This document shows positions 18,464-28,437 of a stretch of 64,000 nucleotides of DNA, piece by piece; positions within the stretch are counted from its first letter, which is position 1, and each line of letters starts with the position of its first letter. This DNA is from Bacillus sp. FJAT-27916 (GTDB taxonomy: Bacteria; Bacillota; Bacilli; Bacillales; Pradoshiaceae). The stretch lies in NCBI RefSeq assembly GCF_001183965.1, contig NZ_LFZV01000001.1:1588636-1652635 (forward strand). Reading direction: 5' to 3'. The notes under the pieces were generated by a model. It was not told where the DNA came from and made no database searches. It saw only the letters and a program-made list of their open reading frames with translations. Made by a program: the position numbers and the translations under genes.

Positions 18464-19041
18464 CGTTTTATGGTTTTGCCAGAGGCGTTGTAAAAACGGT
18501 GCTCACTCCGCTCTATCGAGTTCGGGTTTATGGGAAAGAGCATTTCCCAAAAACGGGCGGAGTGTTGTTATGCAGCAATCACATTAGTGAGCTTGATCCT
18601 CCTGTAGTAGGAATGACAGCCCCTAGACCCGTTCATTTTATCGCCAAGGAGGAGCTCTTTGAGGTTCCGGTATTAAAAACTATCCTTCCTCACATTAATG
18701 CGATTCCAATTAAGCGGGGAATGAGCGACAGGAATGCGTTAAGAAAGGGGCTGGCTGTACTGAAGGAAGGAAATGTCCTTGGTTTGTTCCCGGAAGGAAC
18801 GCGAAGTAAAACAGGTGAACTGGGGGAAGGCTTGGCTGGTGCAGGATTCTTTGCCCTGCGTACAGATGCCAAGGTAGTTCCTTGTGCAGTCATCGGATCC
18901 TATAAACCATTCAGCGTGACAAAGGTCATTTATGGAACACCAATTGATATGGAAGAACTCCGTAGTAAAAAAGCCTCTCCTGAAGAGGTGACTAAAGTCA
19001 TAATGGCAGAAATAAAGGAATTAATTGTTAAAAATCGATAA
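18460..19041 (+). CDS. plsC: 1-acyl-sn-glycerol-3-phosphate acyltransferase
   Basis: Transfers the second acyl chain to lysophosphatidic acid, forming phosphatidic acid at the membrane. The 193 residues contain the catalytic [11 protein letters not shown] (HX4D, about residues 38-48), an FIAKEELF block, the NAIPIKRG block and the substrate-binding [11 protein letters not shown] (about 110-120). An N-terminal amphipathic region probably contacts the membrane. The start overlaps cmk by four bases (ATGA), with AAAGGAG upstream. plsC after cmk is a common order in Bacillaceae, although B. subtilis itself carries plsC elsewhere. Confidence 0.92.
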   Translation: MTFYGFARGVVKTVLTPLYRVRVYGKEHFPKTGGVLLCSNHISELDPPVVGMTAPRPVHFIAKEELFEVPVLKTILPHINAIPIKRGMSDRNALRKGLAVLKEGNVLGLFPEGTRSKTGELGEGLAGAGFFALRTDAKVVPCAVIGSYKPFSVTKVIYGTPIDMEELRSKKASPEEVTKVIMAEIKELIVKNR

Positions 19042-19187
19042 GGTTACTGCTTGACAAAATCCCGTATTTGTAAGAAGTTAGAAAAAAGGAATAATTTAGA
19101 ATTGTTTAGTTCCTTAAAAAATGTGGTATTAAATATAAATTGAGAAATGAAATTGAAATGAAGCTGTGATTGTTAGGAGGAGTACAT

Positions 19188-20327
19188 ATGACAGAGGATA
19201 TGAATAATATTGAAGTAGCAGATTTCAGTGTGGGACAGCATGTTTCAGGCACTGTTACGAAAGTAGAAGAAAAGCAGGTAGTCGTGGAAGTCGAGAACAG
19301 CAAGCATGATGGAATTGTACCAATCAGCGAGCTTTCCAGTCTCCATGTAGAAAAAGCATCAGATGTCGTGAAAGAAGGCGACAAGCTTGAGTTCGAAATT
19401 ATCAAAATCGAGGATGAGGCCTTAATCCTGTCTAAGCGTAAGGTTGACGCAGAAAATGCATGGGAAGAGCTTGCAAACGATTTTGAAGAAGGAACAATCA
19501 TTGAGACAGAAGTAAAGGATGTCGTAAAAGGCGGCCTTGTTGTTGACCTTGGTGTTCGCGGATTCGTTCCGGCTTCTCTTGTTGAAGATTATTTCGTAGA
19601 GGATTTCTCAGACTATAAAGGCAAGACACTTTCCTTTAAGATTGTTGAGTTAGACAAAGAAAAGAATCGATTGATCCTATCCCATCGCGATGTCGTTCGT
19701 GACGAGAAAGAAAAGAAAAAGATGGATATCCTTGGAACTCTTCAAGCTGGAGAAGTTCTTGAAGGAAAAGTACAACGTATCACTGATTTCGGTGCATTCG
19801 TTGATATTGGCGGAATTGATGGCCTTGTTCACGTATCCCAGCTTTCCCATGAGCATGTTGACAAACCATCTGATGTTGTATCAGAGGGCGATACGGTGAA
19901 AGTTAAGATTCTTTCCATTGATCGTGACAGTGAGCGTGTTTCCTTATCCATTAAAGAAACATTGCCTGGACCATGGTCTGATATTACCTCTAAAGCACAT
20001 AAAGGCAGCATTCTAGAAGGAACGGTGAAGCGCTTAGTCTCTTATGGAGCATTTGTAGAAGTATTCCCAGGTGTTGAGGGGCTTGTCCATATCTCACAAA
20101 TCTCTCATAAGCATATTGGCACTCCGCATGAGGTGCTCGCTGAGGGAGATGTCATCAAAGTGAAAGTGCTTGATGTGAATGAAGATGAACATCGTTTATC
20201 TTTAAGCATTAAAGAACTTGAGGAAGAAGCTCCTGCAGAAGCAGACAGCTATGAAATGCCTGAAGAAACTAAAGGCTTCCAATTAGGTGAAATGATTGGG
20301 GAACAATTAAAGAACCTTAAGAAATAA
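19188..20327 (+). CDS. ypfD: 30S ribosomal protein S1 homologue (YpfD)
   Basis: RNA-binding protein of 379 residues made of four S1 domains (roughly 14-80, 98-165, 183-252 and 268-338), each with the (D/V)G(L/I)VP or [10 protein letters not shown] signature and VKVKxLxxDxxxxRxSLS. The Bacillus protein is shorter than E. coli S1 and is not essential in B. subtilis; it is usually annotated rpsA or ypfD. ATG 19188 has TTAGGAGGAG upstream. The C-terminal tail is acidic. A strong terminator follows. A perfect TTGACA occurs at 19049-19054 but I find no matching -10 box. Confidence 0.92.
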   Translation: MTEDMNNIEVADFSVGQHVSGTVTKVEEKQVVVEVENSKHDGIVPISELSSLHVEKASDVVKEGDKLEFEIIKIEDEALILSKRKVDAENAWEELANDFEEGTIIETEVKDVVKGGLVVDLGVRGFVPASLVEDYFVEDFSDYKGKTLSFKIVELDKEKNRLILSHRDVVRDEKEKKKMDILGTLQAGEVLEGKVQRITDFGAFVDIGGIDGLVHVSQLSHEHVDKPSDVVSEGDTVKVKILSIDRDSERVSLSIKETLPGPWSDITSKAHKGSILEGTVKRLVSYGAFVEVFPGVEGLVHISQISHKHIGTPHEVLAEGDVIKVKVLDVNEDEHRLSLSIKELEEEAPAEADSYEMPEETKGFQLGEMIGEQLKNLKK

Positions 20328-20340
20328 AGAACAATCTATA

Positions 20341-20375
20341 AGACAGTCCATCCTTCGGGAAGGGCTGTCTTTTTT
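20341..20375 (+). terminator. Intrinsic terminator of ypfD
   Basis: AGACAGTCC pairs with GGGCTGTCT around a TTCG-containing loop and is followed by a T run. Confidence 0.85.
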
Positions 20376-20482
20376 AAGCCTTCCATTATGAAAAACTGAA
20401 ATGTCAGTATCTTATGCGTAACTTTATGCCATAGAGTGATTAAAAGGGCAAAGAGATTGGCATAATGCTAATGGAGGTAGTT

Positions 20483-21103
20483 ATGCAAGAAGGTACAATC
20501 TTTTTTCTTATCAGTTGGTTAGCTATTTGGTATATTCTCTTTATGGAGAATGGACCTGCATGGAAGCGGAGCAGGCATTTGATTACTGTGCTCATTATCC
20601 TCGTATGTGCGGGTATATATATGAATATCGTCCAGATTCAAGTAAACTTTATCCTTGTTCCTGTTTTATTGTGGTCTTTTTGTCAGTGGCGGAATGTCCC
20701 GAGTCGAAAATTGTTCTTAATGGCCTTTACCATCTTCGTAGTTACGGCTTCCTTTGCTTGTTTAAGGATTCTTACCATGCTGTATCCTATATGGCTGATT
20801 GTTGACTGGAAAATAATGTGCTCGCTTCTCGTTGTTTTGACAGGGGCTCTTTTTCAGAAGGATTGGAATCAACGATTAAGTGCGGCCATTATCGGCTCAT
20901 TATGCGGTCAAGTGGTTTTTGCAGCTCTGCTCATGCAGAACGGAATGCCAATCAATGGGCTTTTCTCGCTTGAAGCGATGGATTTTTTGAGTTTAATGTT
21001 CGTGTTCAATGGCCTTTTATATAGATTGGAGCAATGGTTTGTTAAACGGTCGACGAGGAAATCGTTAATGACGGTACAGCCGCGTGATAGCGAAATGAGG
21101 TAG
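20483..21103 (+). CDS. yphA: YphA family membrane protein
   Basis: Integral membrane protein of 206 residues with about six hydrophobic helices spread over its length and a short basic C-terminal tail (KRSTRKSLMTVQPRD). No catalytic motif is visible. Size, topology and the place between the S1 homologue and der match YphA of B. subtilis, whose function is unknown. ATG 20483 has AATGGAGGT upstream; the ATG at 20465 does not. Confidence 0.75.
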   Translation: MQEGTIFFLISWLAIWYILFMENGPAWKRSRHLITVLIILVCAGIYMNIVQIQVNFILVPVLLWSFCQWRNVPSRKLFLMAFTIFVVTASFACLRILTMLYPIWLIVDWKIMCSLLVVLTGALFQKDWNQRLSAAIIGSLCGQVVFAALLMQNGMPINGLFSLEAMDFLSLMFVFNGLLYRLEQWFVKRSTRKSLMTVQPRDSEMR

Positions 21104-21204
21104 TAGAAAGAGGGTATTGGGAAACTATTTTTGTAGAAATATCCCGATTGTCGTGTGAGAACAGTTGTACCTTTTTGAAACGTTTGCTATCATATTATAG
21201 TTAG

Positions 21205-21238
21205 ACCCTTCTTCAATGAATAAGAAGGGTTCTTTTTT
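21205..21238 (+). terminator. Intrinsic terminator between yphA and der
   Basis: A perfect 9-bp stem ACCCTTCTT / AAGAAGGGT with an 8-nt loop is followed by TCTTTTTT. The following 150 bases up to der show no gene and no clear promoter. Confidence 0.9.
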
Positions 21239-21392
21239 CATAAAACATGAACTTGCTAATAATGCTTTATTTATGGCCCTCTTATAACCGGCAGCGGAAC
21301 GCAGAAGGGAGTATCAGGCGTTTGATACAAATTGAGATGGAGCTTATGGAATAAACAGTAGTGTAGCTAGATAGTTGAAAGGATGAACGACC

Positions 21393-22703
21393 ATGCCAAA
21401 ACCAACAGTAGCCATAGTAGGCAGGCCGAACGTAGGGAAATCAACCATCTTCAACCGAATCGTTGGAGAGAGGATTTCTATTGTAGAAGATGTCGCCGGA
21501 GTGACAAGAGATCGTATTTATAGTTCCGGTGATTGGCTGAACCATGATTTTAATATTATTGACACAGGTGGAATCGATATCGGTGATGAGCCATTTTTAG
21601 AGCAAATTCGCCAGCAAGCGGAAATTGCGATTGACGAAGCCGATGTTATTATCTTGATGACAAGTGGAAGAGAAGGACTGACATCTGCTGATGAAGAGGT
21701 AGCCAAGATTCTCTATCGTTCCAAAAAACCAGTTGTCGTAGCCGTCAATAAGGTGGATAACTTTGAGATGCGTGACCAAATTTATGATTTCTACGCACTT
21801 GGATTCGGTGATCCGATTCCTATCTCAGGATCCCATGGGATGGGGCTAGGGGACTTGCTTGATGAAGTCGTGAAGAATTTCCCTACCCGTGATGAATCAG
21901 ATTATGATGATGATGTCATCAAATTCAGCTTGATTGGCCGCCCGAATGTAGGGAAGTCCTCTTTAGTGAATGCCATTCTTGGCGAGGAAAGGGTCATTGT
22001 CAGCAATATCGCGGGCACGACACGTGATGCGGTTGACTCCCCTTATAAATATAATGGTGATGAATACGTCATCATTGATACAGCTGGGATGAGGAAAAAA
22101 GGAAAGGTATATGAAAGTACAGAGAAATACAGTGTGCTTCGTGCCTTGAGAGCGATAGAACGCTCCGATGTTGTTCTTGTCGTGCTTGACGGGGAAGAGG
22201 GCATCATTGAACAAGATAAGAAAATCGCAGGCTATGCCCATCAAGCGGGACGAGCGGTTGTCATTGTCGTCAATAAATGGGATGCTGTAGAGAAAGACGA
22301 TAAAACGATGAAACGCTTTGAGGAGAAAATCAGGGCAGAATTCCAGTTTCTTGATTATGCTCCAATCGTCTTCTTATCAGCCAAAACAAAACGCCGTATT
22401 CATACATTATTACCTATGATCAATATGGCAAGTGAAAACCATGCGAGACGTGTGCCGACAAACGTGCTGAATGATGTCATCATGGATGCCGTTGCTATGA
22501 ACCCGACACCGACCCATAATGGAAAAAGGCTGAAAATTTTCTATGTAACTCAAGCTGCCGTCAAACCGCCGACATTCATTGTCTTTGTCAATGACCCGGA
22601 ATTGATGCACTTCTCCTATGAACGATTCTTGGAGAATAAAATTAGAGAAGCATTCGGGTTTGAAGGTACGCCGATTAAGATATTCTCTCGTTTACGAAAA
22701 TAA
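21393..22703 (+). CDS. der: Ribosome biogenesis GTPase Der (EngA)
   Basis: Essential double GTPase for assembly of the 50S subunit. The 436-residue protein has two G domains in tandem: the first with [12 protein letters not shown] (residues 8-19), DTGG and NKVD, the second with [12 protein letters not shown] (about 182-193), DTAG and NKWD, then a C-terminal KH-like domain (about 350-436). All G motifs look intact. The start ATG follows GAAAGGATG. It is followed after 24 bases by gpsA, the usual order. Confidence 0.97.
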   Translation: MPKPTVAIVGRPNVGKSTIFNRIVGERISIVEDVAGVTRDRIYSSGDWLNHDFNIIDTGGIDIGDEPFLEQIRQQAEIAIDEADVIILMTSGREGLTSADEEVAKILYRSKKPVVVAVNKVDNFEMRDQIYDFYALGFGDPIPISGSHGMGLGDLLDEVVKNFPTRDESDYDDDVIKFSLIGRPNVGKSSLVNAILGEERVIVSNIAGTTRDAVDSPYKYNGDEYVIIDTAGMRKKGKVYESTEKYSVLRALRAIERSDVVLVVLDGEEGIIEQDKKIAGYAHQAGRAVVIVVNKWDAVEKDDKTMKRFEEKIRAEFQFLDYAPIVFLSAKTKRRIHTLLPMINMASENHARRVPTNVLNDVIMDAVAMNPTPTHNGKRLKIFYVTQAAVKPPTFIVFVNDPELMHFSYERFLENKIREAFGFEGTPIKIFSRLRK

Positions 22704-22727
22704 CTGGTTTTGAGGAGTGGAGTAACT

Positions 22728-23762
22728 ATGAAAGAAACGGTAACAATTTTAGGGGCGGGTTCTTGGGGAACGGCTCTCGGAATGGTACTAGCGGATAATG
22801 GCCATACAGTACGTTTATGGGGCCATGAAGAAGACCATGTGGAGGAGATCAATCGCGAGCAGGCAAATACCCGCTATTTGCCTGGTGTAGAGCTTCCGAA
22901 GGGAATCAGAGCCTATTATGACCTGGAGGAAGCACTTGAAGGCGTTGAAATCATCGTCTTTGCGGTACCAACGAAAGCATTCCGGGAAGTTGCTCGTAAA
23001 ATCAAGTCCATTGTGAAGCATAAGATTACTGTTGTTCATGTCAGCAAAGGAATTGAGCCGGACAGCCTTATGAGAATCTCTGAAATGCTTGAAGAAGAGA
23101 TTGCTGATATTACAAATGACATTATCGTTCTTTCTGGTCCAAGCCATGCAGAAGAAGTGAGCAGAAGAATTCCGACAACCGTAACAGTTGCCTCCAAAAA
23201 CATGAAAGCAGCTCAGCGAATCCAAGATTTATTCATGAATCAGAACTTCCGTGTCTACACGAATCAGGATTTAGTTGGTGTAGAGATTGGTGGAGCCTTG
23301 AAAAATATCATTGCGCTTGCTGCAGGTATTACAGATGGTCTCGGCTATGGGGATAACGCGAAGGCTGCCTTAATGACAAGAGGCTTGGCGGAAATTACGC
23401 GTTTAGGGGTTAAAATGGGTGCAGATCCATTAACGTTCCTCGGTTTAACAGGTATTGGCGATTTAATCGTAACATGTACGAGCGTCCATTCCCGTAACTG
23501 GCGTGCAGGAAACCTTCTTGGCAAAGGCAAAAACCTCGATGAAGTGCTTGAAAGCATGGGGATGGTCGTTGAAGGGGTACGCACGACAAAAGCGGCCCAC
23601 CAATTATCAGAGAAGTACCATGTAAAGATGCCAATCACGAATGCCCTTTATGATGTCTTGTTTAACGGAAAAGATATTAAACAGGAAGTAGAGGATTTGA
23701 TGGGCAGAAGCAAGAAGCATGAAATGGAAGAATTGATTCACCTCGTAAACGAAGAGAGATAA
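22728..23762 (+). CDS. gpsA: NAD(P)-dependent glycerol-3-phosphate dehydrogenase
   Basis: Reduces dihydroxyacetone phosphate to sn-glycerol-3-phosphate for phospholipid synthesis. The 344 residues show the Rossmann motif [14 protein letters not shown] at the N-terminus, the conserved [16 protein letters not shown] and the catalytic lysine region [16 protein letters not shown] (about 190-205), plus [15 protein letters not shown] 22728 follows GAGGAGTGGAG. Downstream of the gene is a 260-base gap containing a terminator and a promoter. Confidence 0.96.
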   Translation: MKETVTILGAGSWGTALGMVLADNGHTVRLWGHEEDHVEEINREQANTRYLPGVELPKGIRAYYDLEEALEGVEIIVFAVPTKAFREVARKIKSIVKHKITVVHVSKGIEPDSLMRISEMLEEEIADITNDIIVLSGPSHAEEVSRRIPTTVTVASKNMKAAQRIQDLFMNQNFRVYTNQDLVGVEIGGALKNIIALAAGITDGLGYGDNAKAALMTRGLAEITRLGVKMGADPLTFLGLTGIGDLIVTCTSVHSRNWRAGNLLGKGKNLDEVLESMGMVVEGVRTTKAAHQLSEKYHVKMPITNALYDVLFNGKDIKQEVEDLMGRSKKHEMEELIHLVNEER

Positions 23763-23884
23763 TCAAAGTTTTTTCATGCAGCATAGGCATTTGCTTGATA
23801 CTTGAAGCACAATAAGGTCATAGTATGATGTTAAAGACTAACCAAGGCACATAGCCAATTAAAGTCGATATATTTAGTCCAAAG

Positions 23885-23921
23885 CGGAAGAGAGATGGAA
23901 GTCCATTTCCCTTCCGTTTTT
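23885..23921 (+). terminator. Intrinsic terminator downstream of gpsA
   Basis: CGGAAGAGAGATGGA pairs with TCCATTTCCCTTCCG (two mismatches) and is followed by TTTTTG. The hairpin is about 120 bases after gpsA. Confidence 0.8.
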
Positions 23922-23971
23922 GTTTTGTATGCTCTGTTATGTAAGGATTTTTATGGGGGAATAGTAAATAA

Positions 23972-24000
23972 TATTTGTATTTGAAAAAATATGGTATAAT
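23972..24000 (+). promoter_or_regulatory. Extended -10 promoter for yphE-yphF
   Basis: TGGTATAAT (-10 at 23995-24000) is a perfect extended -10 element; TATTTG (23972-23977) lies 17 bases upstream as a weak -35. Confidence 0.5.
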
Positions 24001-24026
24001 ACTCTCGGAAAAGGGGGTATGACAAT

Positions 24027-24227
24027 TTGAGTTTATCGATGCAAAAAATGTGGTTTTCCATTGCTGGAATGGTATTTATGGCGATTGCTGCCTTGGCCAT
24101 ATATGTAAGTCGGTATAAACTGAATGGATTTTTCAAATATTTGGTCGGGACGATTGCCTATTTCTGCTTATTCCTGGCAGGAATTATCATGTTCATCACC
24201 ATTATTAGCGGGCCGACAGACGGATGA
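24027..24227 (+). CDS. yphE: YphE family small membrane protein (DUF2768)
   Basis: A 66-residue protein with two membrane helices (about 9-26 and 38-60) joined by a short basic loop (SRYKLNGFFK). This is the YphE/DUF2768 family, restricted to spore-formers and found between gpsA and spoIVA. The start is TTG 24027: AAGGGGGT (24011-24018) is eight bases away, whereas the next ATG is too far. The stop overlaps the yphF start (ATGA). Function is unknown; a sporulation link is suggested only by the neighbourhood. Confidence 0.75.
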   Translation: MSLSMQKMWFSIAGMVFMAIAALAIYVSRYKLNGFFKYLVGTIAYFCLFLAGIIMFITIISGPTDG

Positions 24228-24958
24228 AGATGAATCATAAAGTCAAAAAAAGTATCTGTGCCTTGCTTGCTGGCTGTATGGCCTTGATACTCAGCGGTTG
24301 CTTATATCCGGAAGGGCAAATGCAGCAAAACCAGATTCCCTATGAGGAAAGTGTTAAGAATGTGGAAGCTGCGGTTGATCAATTCAGGAAAGAAAATGGG
24401 AACCTGCTACCGATTGTGACAAAGGAAGAGGATACGGATTATTACATAAAATACATCATTGATTTCAAGAAAATCGTCCCGAGATACTTAGCAGAGATTC
24501 CAAGCAATGCCTATGAAGAGGGCGGCGTCTACCAGTATACCCTTATTGATGAGGAGGAGAACCCAACTGTTAAGCTCATCGATTTAAGGATTGCGGAAAC
24601 GATTCGTTCAGTGAGGCTGCAAATTGATGCCCAAGGCTATCCAGCATTAGCCGAGGAAGTTGGCCCGAATGTCTATAAGCTTGATTATGAAAAGATGGGC
24701 TTTCGTGAAGATCCAACCGTTAAGAGTCCTTTCTCTGGCAAGGACCTTCATCTTGTTATGAGCGGTGAAGGAGAGCTTTACGTAGATTATACTCCGGATT
24801 TGTATGATCTATTGGCTGAGGGAGAGAAGTCTCCGAAAGAAAATACTGATATTAGGCCCTATTTAATGGAAGAGGCATTATTTGTTCCTGCATATTCGCT
24901 TCCATATGCATGGGATTCAAAGGAGAATAAGCCTGTCTTTCTGTCAAATCAGGAATAA
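24224..24958 (+). CDS. yphF: YphF family lipoprotein
   Basis: Secreted lipoprotein of 244 residues. The N-terminal signal has a basic start (KMNHKVKK), a hydrophobic core and the lipobox LILSGC, so the mature protein begins at Cys26. The rest is hydrophilic and acidic with no recognised catalytic motif. It matches YphF in size and place, just upstream of spoIVA. It starts inside the yphE stop codon, which implies translational coupling. It ends at a long perfect hairpin terminator. Confidence 0.8.
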   Translation: MKMNHKVKKSICALLAGCMALILSGCLYPEGQMQQNQIPYEESVKNVEAAVDQFRKENGNLLPIVTKEEDTDYYIKYIIDFKKIVPRYLAEIPSNAYEEGGVYQYTLIDEEENPTVKLIDLRIAETIRSVRLQIDAQGYPALAEEVGPNVYKLDYEKMGFREDPTVKSPFSGKDLHLVMSGEGELYVDYTPDLYDLLAEGEKSPKENTDIRPYLMEEALFVPAYSLPYAWDSKENKPVFLSNQE

Positions 24959-24999
24959 CCTTTCTTTTACGAAATATATTGTAAAAGAAAGGTTTTTTT
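24957..24999 (+). terminator. Intrinsic terminator of yphF
   Basis: A 14-bp perfect stem, AACCTTTCTTTTAC with GTAAAAGAAAGGTT, with a 10-nt loop. The T run starts inside the 3' arm. Confidence 0.9.
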
Positions 25000-25199
25000 A
25001 TTTGTGATAAAAAAAGCCTGTAACTAATAACAAGATACGCACCTTACCGGCTGTCAGCCAGTTTACATAAATAGAGAGGAGAGAAAAAACTTGTCATAAC
25101 CACATCCATGAGAGTCATAAACATATAATGTCCAAGTTTACCAGTTATAAAAAAGCATCGATAGGTGGGTTCATATATTTTGGATCGGGAGGGGATCTC

Positions 25200-26678
25200 T
25201 TGGAAAAGATCGATATATTTAAGGATATAGCCGAGAGAACCGGCGGCGACATATATCTAGGGGTTGTAGGAGCCGTACGGACAGGTAAATCAACGTTTAT
25301 AAAGAAATTCATGGAACTTGTTGTCTTGCCGGGCATGCATAGTGAAGCGGAGAAATCAAGGGCTATTGATGAGCTGCCTCAAAGTGCGGCAGGACGGACA
25401 ATCATGACAACAGAGCCAAAATTTGTTCCAAATCAGGCAGCGCAAATTCAAGTGGATGAAGGGCTCGAGGTTAATATCCGCATGGTTGACTGTGTAGGAT
25501 ACACAGTTCCTGGAGCAAAGGGCTATGAGGATGAAAACGGACCGAGAATGATTCACACGCCATGGTATGATGAACCGATTCCTTTCCATGAGGCAGCGGA
25601 GATTGGCACGAGGAAGGTCATTCAGGACCATTCAACCCTAGGAGTAGTCGTTACGACCGACGGTTCCATCGGCGAAATTCCACGTTCGGATTATATCGAA
25701 GCAGAGGAGAGAGTGGTTGAGGAACTGAAGGAGGTCGGAAAGCCCTTTATCATGATTGTCAACACTGTTAGCCCGTATCATCCGGATACAGAGGTCCTGC
25801 GCTCGAAGCTGCAAGAGAAGTATGACATTCCTGTCCTTGCAATGAGTATTGAAAGCATGCGAGAAGGGGATGTCATCAATGTCTTGAGGGAGGCATTGTT
25901 CGAGTTCCCTGTGCTGGAAGTGAACGTGAATCTTCCTCGCTGGGTTATGGTCTTGAATGAAGATCACTGGCTGCGTGGAAGCTATCAGGATGCTATTAGG
26001 GAAACTGTCCAGGATATAAAGCGGCTGAGAGATGTGGACCGTTTAGTAGCATTGTTCGAGGAATATGAATTTGTCGGGCATGCGAGTCTTGCTGGCATTG
26101 AGATGGGTCAGGGGGTGGCAGAGCTGGATCTCAGCGCACCGGATGAGCTTTATGACCAGGTGCTGAAGGAGATTGTCGGCGTGGAGATTCGCGGAAAGGA
26201 TCATTTGCTTGAATTGATGCAGGATTTTGCCTATGCGAAGGCTGAGTATGACCAAGTGGCTGATGCTCTTAAGATGGTGAAGCAGACCGGTTATGGGGTC
26301 GCTGCTCCGTCACTGGCGGATATGAGTCTGGATGAACCGGAAATCATCCGTCAAGGTTCACGGTTTGGAGTCAGGCTGAAAGCAGTGGCACCTAGCATCC
26401 ATATGATCAAGGTAGATGTCGAATCAGAGTTTGCCCCAATCATTGGCACTGAAAAGCAGAGTGAGGAGCTCGTCCGTTATTTGATGCAGGATTTCGAGGA
26501 TAATCCGCTCAGCATTTGGAATTCGGATATCTTTGGAAGGAACCTATCCTCCATTGTGAGGGAAGGGATACAGGCTAAGCTGAGCCTAATGCCGGAAAAT
26601 GCCAGATACAAATTAAAGGAAACGTTGGAAAGAATTATTAATGAGGGATCAGGTGGCTTGATTGCGATTATTCTATAA
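25200..26678 (+). CDS. spoIVA: Stage IV sporulation protein A (spore coat morphogenetic ATPase)
   Basis: Forms the ATP-dependent basement layer of the spore coat on the forespore surface. TTG 25200 is the start: it follows GGGAGGGG, the product begins LEKIDIFKDIAERTGG as in other SpoIVA proteins, and its length is then exactly 492 residues. The frame is open 24 codons further up to ATG 25128, but that part is unlike the family. Motifs: Walker A GAVRTGKST (about 21-29), Walker B-like MVDCVGYTVPGAKGYEDENGPRM, and the strictly conserved C-terminal third ending GSGGLIAIIL. CATATAAT at 25122-25129 resembles a sigma-E -10 box, which would put the start of transcription beyond ATG 25128. Confidence 0.96.
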   Translation: MEKIDIFKDIAERTGGDIYLGVVGAVRTGKSTFIKKFMELVVLPGMHSEAEKSRAIDELPQSAAGRTIMTTEPKFVPNQAAQIQVDEGLEVNIRMVDCVGYTVPGAKGYEDENGPRMIHTPWYDEPIPFHEAAEIGTRKVIQDHSTLGVVVTTDGSIGEIPRSDYIEAEERVVEELKEVGKPFIMIVNTVSPYHPDTEVLRSKLQEKYDIPVLAMSIESMREGDVINVLREALFEFPVLEVNVNLPRWVMVLNEDHWLRGSYQDAIRETVQDIKRLRDVDRLVALFEEYEFVGHASLAGIEMGQGVAELDLSAPDELYDQVLKEIVGVEIRGKDHLLELMQDFAYAKAEYDQVADALKMVKQTGYGVAAPSLADMSLDEPEIIRQGSRFGVRLKAVAPSIHMIKVDVESEFAPIIGTEKQSEELVRYLMQDFEDNPLSIWNSDIFGRNLSSIVREGIQAKLSLMPENARYKLKETLERIINEGSGGLIAIIL

Positions 26679-26684
26679 GGAATC

Positions 26685-26729
26685 AGGGGTTGAATCGGTG
26701 CTTTAAGACCGTTTAATCCCTCTTTTTTT
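26685..26729 (+). terminator. Intrinsic terminator of spoIVA
   Basis: AGGGGTTGAATCGGT pairs with ACCGTTTAATCCCT over most of its length, followed by CTTTTTTT. Confidence 0.85.
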
Positions 26730-26965
26730 GTTCTAGGAACAAAGTCCAATATTTCAAAATAACTCAAATGGAGTCATAACGCAATAAAATGAGAAAAATA
26801 AACTACAATATTCGAATAAATGCCCGTAATTTCGCTAATTTACTTGATATGGGGTAGGGATTATGATAATCTTTTATCAGAAATCAACTTCTAAGCGAAA
26901 AGCCTTACATATCAATGTTTATAATACCTTTTTATGGTCGAAAATAATATAAAGTGAAAAACAAG

Positions 26966-26994
26966 TTGATGAATATCAGATATTTCATTACAAT
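26966..26994 (+). promoter_or_regulatory. Sigma-A promoter for hbs
   Basis: TTGATG (26966-26971), exactly 17 bases, TACAAT (26989-26994). It is the best match in the 320-base AT-rich gap 26730-27049, which holds no gene. A second, weaker TTGATA is seen near 26844. Confidence 0.5.
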
Positions 26995-27049
26995 TACAAA
27001 AAGTAATTGAAATAGAATAGAAAACCTGCTTTGGGAGGAGGTGAATGGC

Positions 27050-27322
27050 ATGAACAAGACAGAATTGATCAATGCAGTTGCAGAAGCTAGCGAACTTTCC
27101 AAAAAAGACGCTACTAAAGCTGTTGACGCAGTTTTCGAATCCATTTTAGAAGCACTCAAAAATGGTGATAAAGTACAACTAATCGGTTTCGGTAACTTCG
27201 AAGTTCGTGAGCGTGCAGCCCGTAAAGGACGCAACCCACAAACTGGTGAGGAAATCGAAATCAGTGCAAGCAAAGTACCTGCTTTCAAACCAGGTAAAGC
27301 GCTAAAAGACGCTGTTAAGTAA
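27050..27322 (+). CDS. hbs: DNA-binding protein HU
   Basis: Nucleoid protein of 90 residues that binds and bends DNA as a dimer. It shows the full HU pattern: [52 protein letters not shown] with the beta-arm RNPxTG, and [16 protein letters not shown] 27050 follows GGGAGGAGGTG; codon use is strongly biased, as expected of a highly expressed gene. It stands alone with its own promoter and a very stable terminator. Confidence 0.97.
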   Translation: MNKTELINAVAEASELSKKDATKAVDAVFESILEALKNGDKVQLIGFGNFEVRERAARKGRNPQTGEEIEISASKVPAFKPGKALKDAVK

Positions 27323-27362
27323 TCTGTACATATGTGTTACTTGAATAAGCGCTATTCGCTTA

Positions 27363-27395
27363 AGAGCCGTTGCCGTTAGGGCAACGGCTCTTTTT
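27363..27395 (+). terminator. Intrinsic terminator of hbs
   Basis: GAGCCGTTGCC / GGCAACGGCTC is an 11-bp perfect stem around GTTAG, followed by TTTTT. Confidence 0.93.
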
Positions 27396-27416
27396 CTATG
27401 TGCAGAATATATTAAT

Positions 27417-27444
27417 TTGGCTGGCACCTAAAATGTGCTACTAT
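27417..27444 (+). promoter_or_regulatory. Candidate sigma-A promoter of folE-mtrB
   Basis: TTGGCT (27417-27422), 16 bases, TACTAT (27439-27444), ending about 43 bases before the folE start. Confidence 0.5.
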
Positions 27445-27487
27445 GGTTATAGTTGAATTTTAGGCATGCTCTAGGAGGAAGACATTC

Positions 27488-28054
27488 ATGTATGAAGTTA
27501 ATAAAGGAAAAATAGAAGAAGCTGTAACCATGATTCTCGAAGCATTAGGAGAAGATCCGACACGGGAAGGTCTTTTGGATACACCAAAACGTGTCGCAAG
27601 AATGTATGAGGAAGTCTTTGCAGGTCTCGGCCAAGATCCAAAGGAATACTTTGAAACGGTCTTTGGAGAAGACCATGAGGAATTAGTGCTTGTAAAGGAT
27701 ATCCCATTCTATTCCATGTGTGAACACCATCTTGTCCCGTTCTTTGGGGTTGCACATGTTGCTTATATACCGAAGGGTGGACGCGTCACAGGCTTAAGTA
27801 AATTAGCGAGAGCTGTCGAAGCTGTTTCTAGACGTCCGCAATTGCAGGAAAGAATTACATCTACTGTAGCGGATGCCATCATGGATAAACTTGAACCGCA
27901 TGGCGTTATGGTCGTGGTTGAGGCAGAACATATGTGTATGACTATGAGAGGTGTTAAGAAGCCGGGCTCTAAGACAGTGACATCTGCTGTCCGCGGAACG
28001 CTTGCAACAGATGCGCGCACTCGCCAGGAAGTGTTGAGCTTTATCAACAAATGA
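27488..28054 (+). CDS. folE: GTP cyclohydrolase I
   Basis: First enzyme of folate synthesis; converts GTP to dihydroneopterin triphosphate. The 188 residues include [18 protein letters not shown], the zinc/active-site segment [14 protein letters not shown] (cysteine and two histidines), [23 protein letters not shown] and [20 protein letters not shown] with the second zinc cysteine. In B. subtilis this gene is mtrA, first gene of the mtr operon with mtrB, the same as here. CTAGGAGGAAG lies upstream. Confidence 0.96.
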   Translation: MYEVNKGKIEEAVTMILEALGEDPTREGLLDTPKRVARMYEEVFAGLGQDPKEYFETVFGEDHEELVLVKDIPFYSMCEHHLVPFFGVAHVAYIPKGGRVTGLSKLARAVEAVSRRPQLQERITSTVADAIMDKLEPHGVMVVVEAEHMCMTMRGVKKPGSKTVTSAVRGTLATDARTRQEVLSFINK

Positions 28055-28085
28055 TCTGTGCTGCACACGAAGGAGGAGTGATTTG

Positions 28086-28319
28086 ATGAGAGAGGGAAAT
28101 CCCGCGCAGAATGATTATGTGATTGTTAAGGCAGAGGAAGACGGAGTAAATGTCATCGGCCTTACGAGAGGGGAAGATACTCGCTTCCACCATTCAGAGA
28201 AATTAGATAAAGGGGAGGTCCTTTTTGTCCAATTCACTGAGCATACCTCAGCTATCAAGATCAGGGGAAAAGCGATAATGTATACCCCATATGGTCAAGT
28301 GGAGAGCGGTAAGGAATAA
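28086..28319 (+). CDS. mtrB: Tryptophan RNA-binding attenuation protein TRAP
   Basis: Ring-forming protein that binds (G/U)AG repeats in trp leaders when loaded with tryptophan. The 77 residues include [25 protein letters not shown] and [14 protein letters not shown]. The RNA-contacting residues known from B. subtilis (K37, K56, R58) correspond to K39, K58 and R60 and are all kept, as are the threonines around the tryptophan pocket. ATG 28086 follows AAGGAGGAGTG. The protein therefore looks functional, although the trp genes are not in their usual place 6 kb downstream. Confidence 0.95.
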   Translation: MREGNPAQNDYVIVKAEEDGVNVIGLTRGEDTRFHHSEKLDKGEVLFVQFTEHTSAIKIRGKAIMYTPYGQVESGKE

Positions 28320-28333
28320 CGTCTCATTGACTA

Positions 28334-28378
28334 ACTATCCTTTTTCAGCATGAATCGACAATGTTGAAAAAGGATAGT
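28334..28378. repeat. Inverted repeat between mtrB and hepS
   Basis: Perfect 14-bp arms, ACTATCCTTTTTCA and its complement, with a 17-nt loop. No T run follows on the + strand, so it is not a standard terminator for mtrB. On the minus strand it is followed by TTTTATTTT. Confidence 0.75.
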
Positions 28379-28437
28379 AAAATAAAAGATGTCTAGTCAA
28401 TTCTGAAATAGTCATGAAACGAATGGAAGTTTAGGTG

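Noticed and set aside
25128..25199. Longer SpoIVA starting at ATG 25128
   Set aside because: The extra 24 residues do not match the family, there is no ribosome binding site, and TTG 25200 with GGGAGGGG gives exactly the usual 492 residues.
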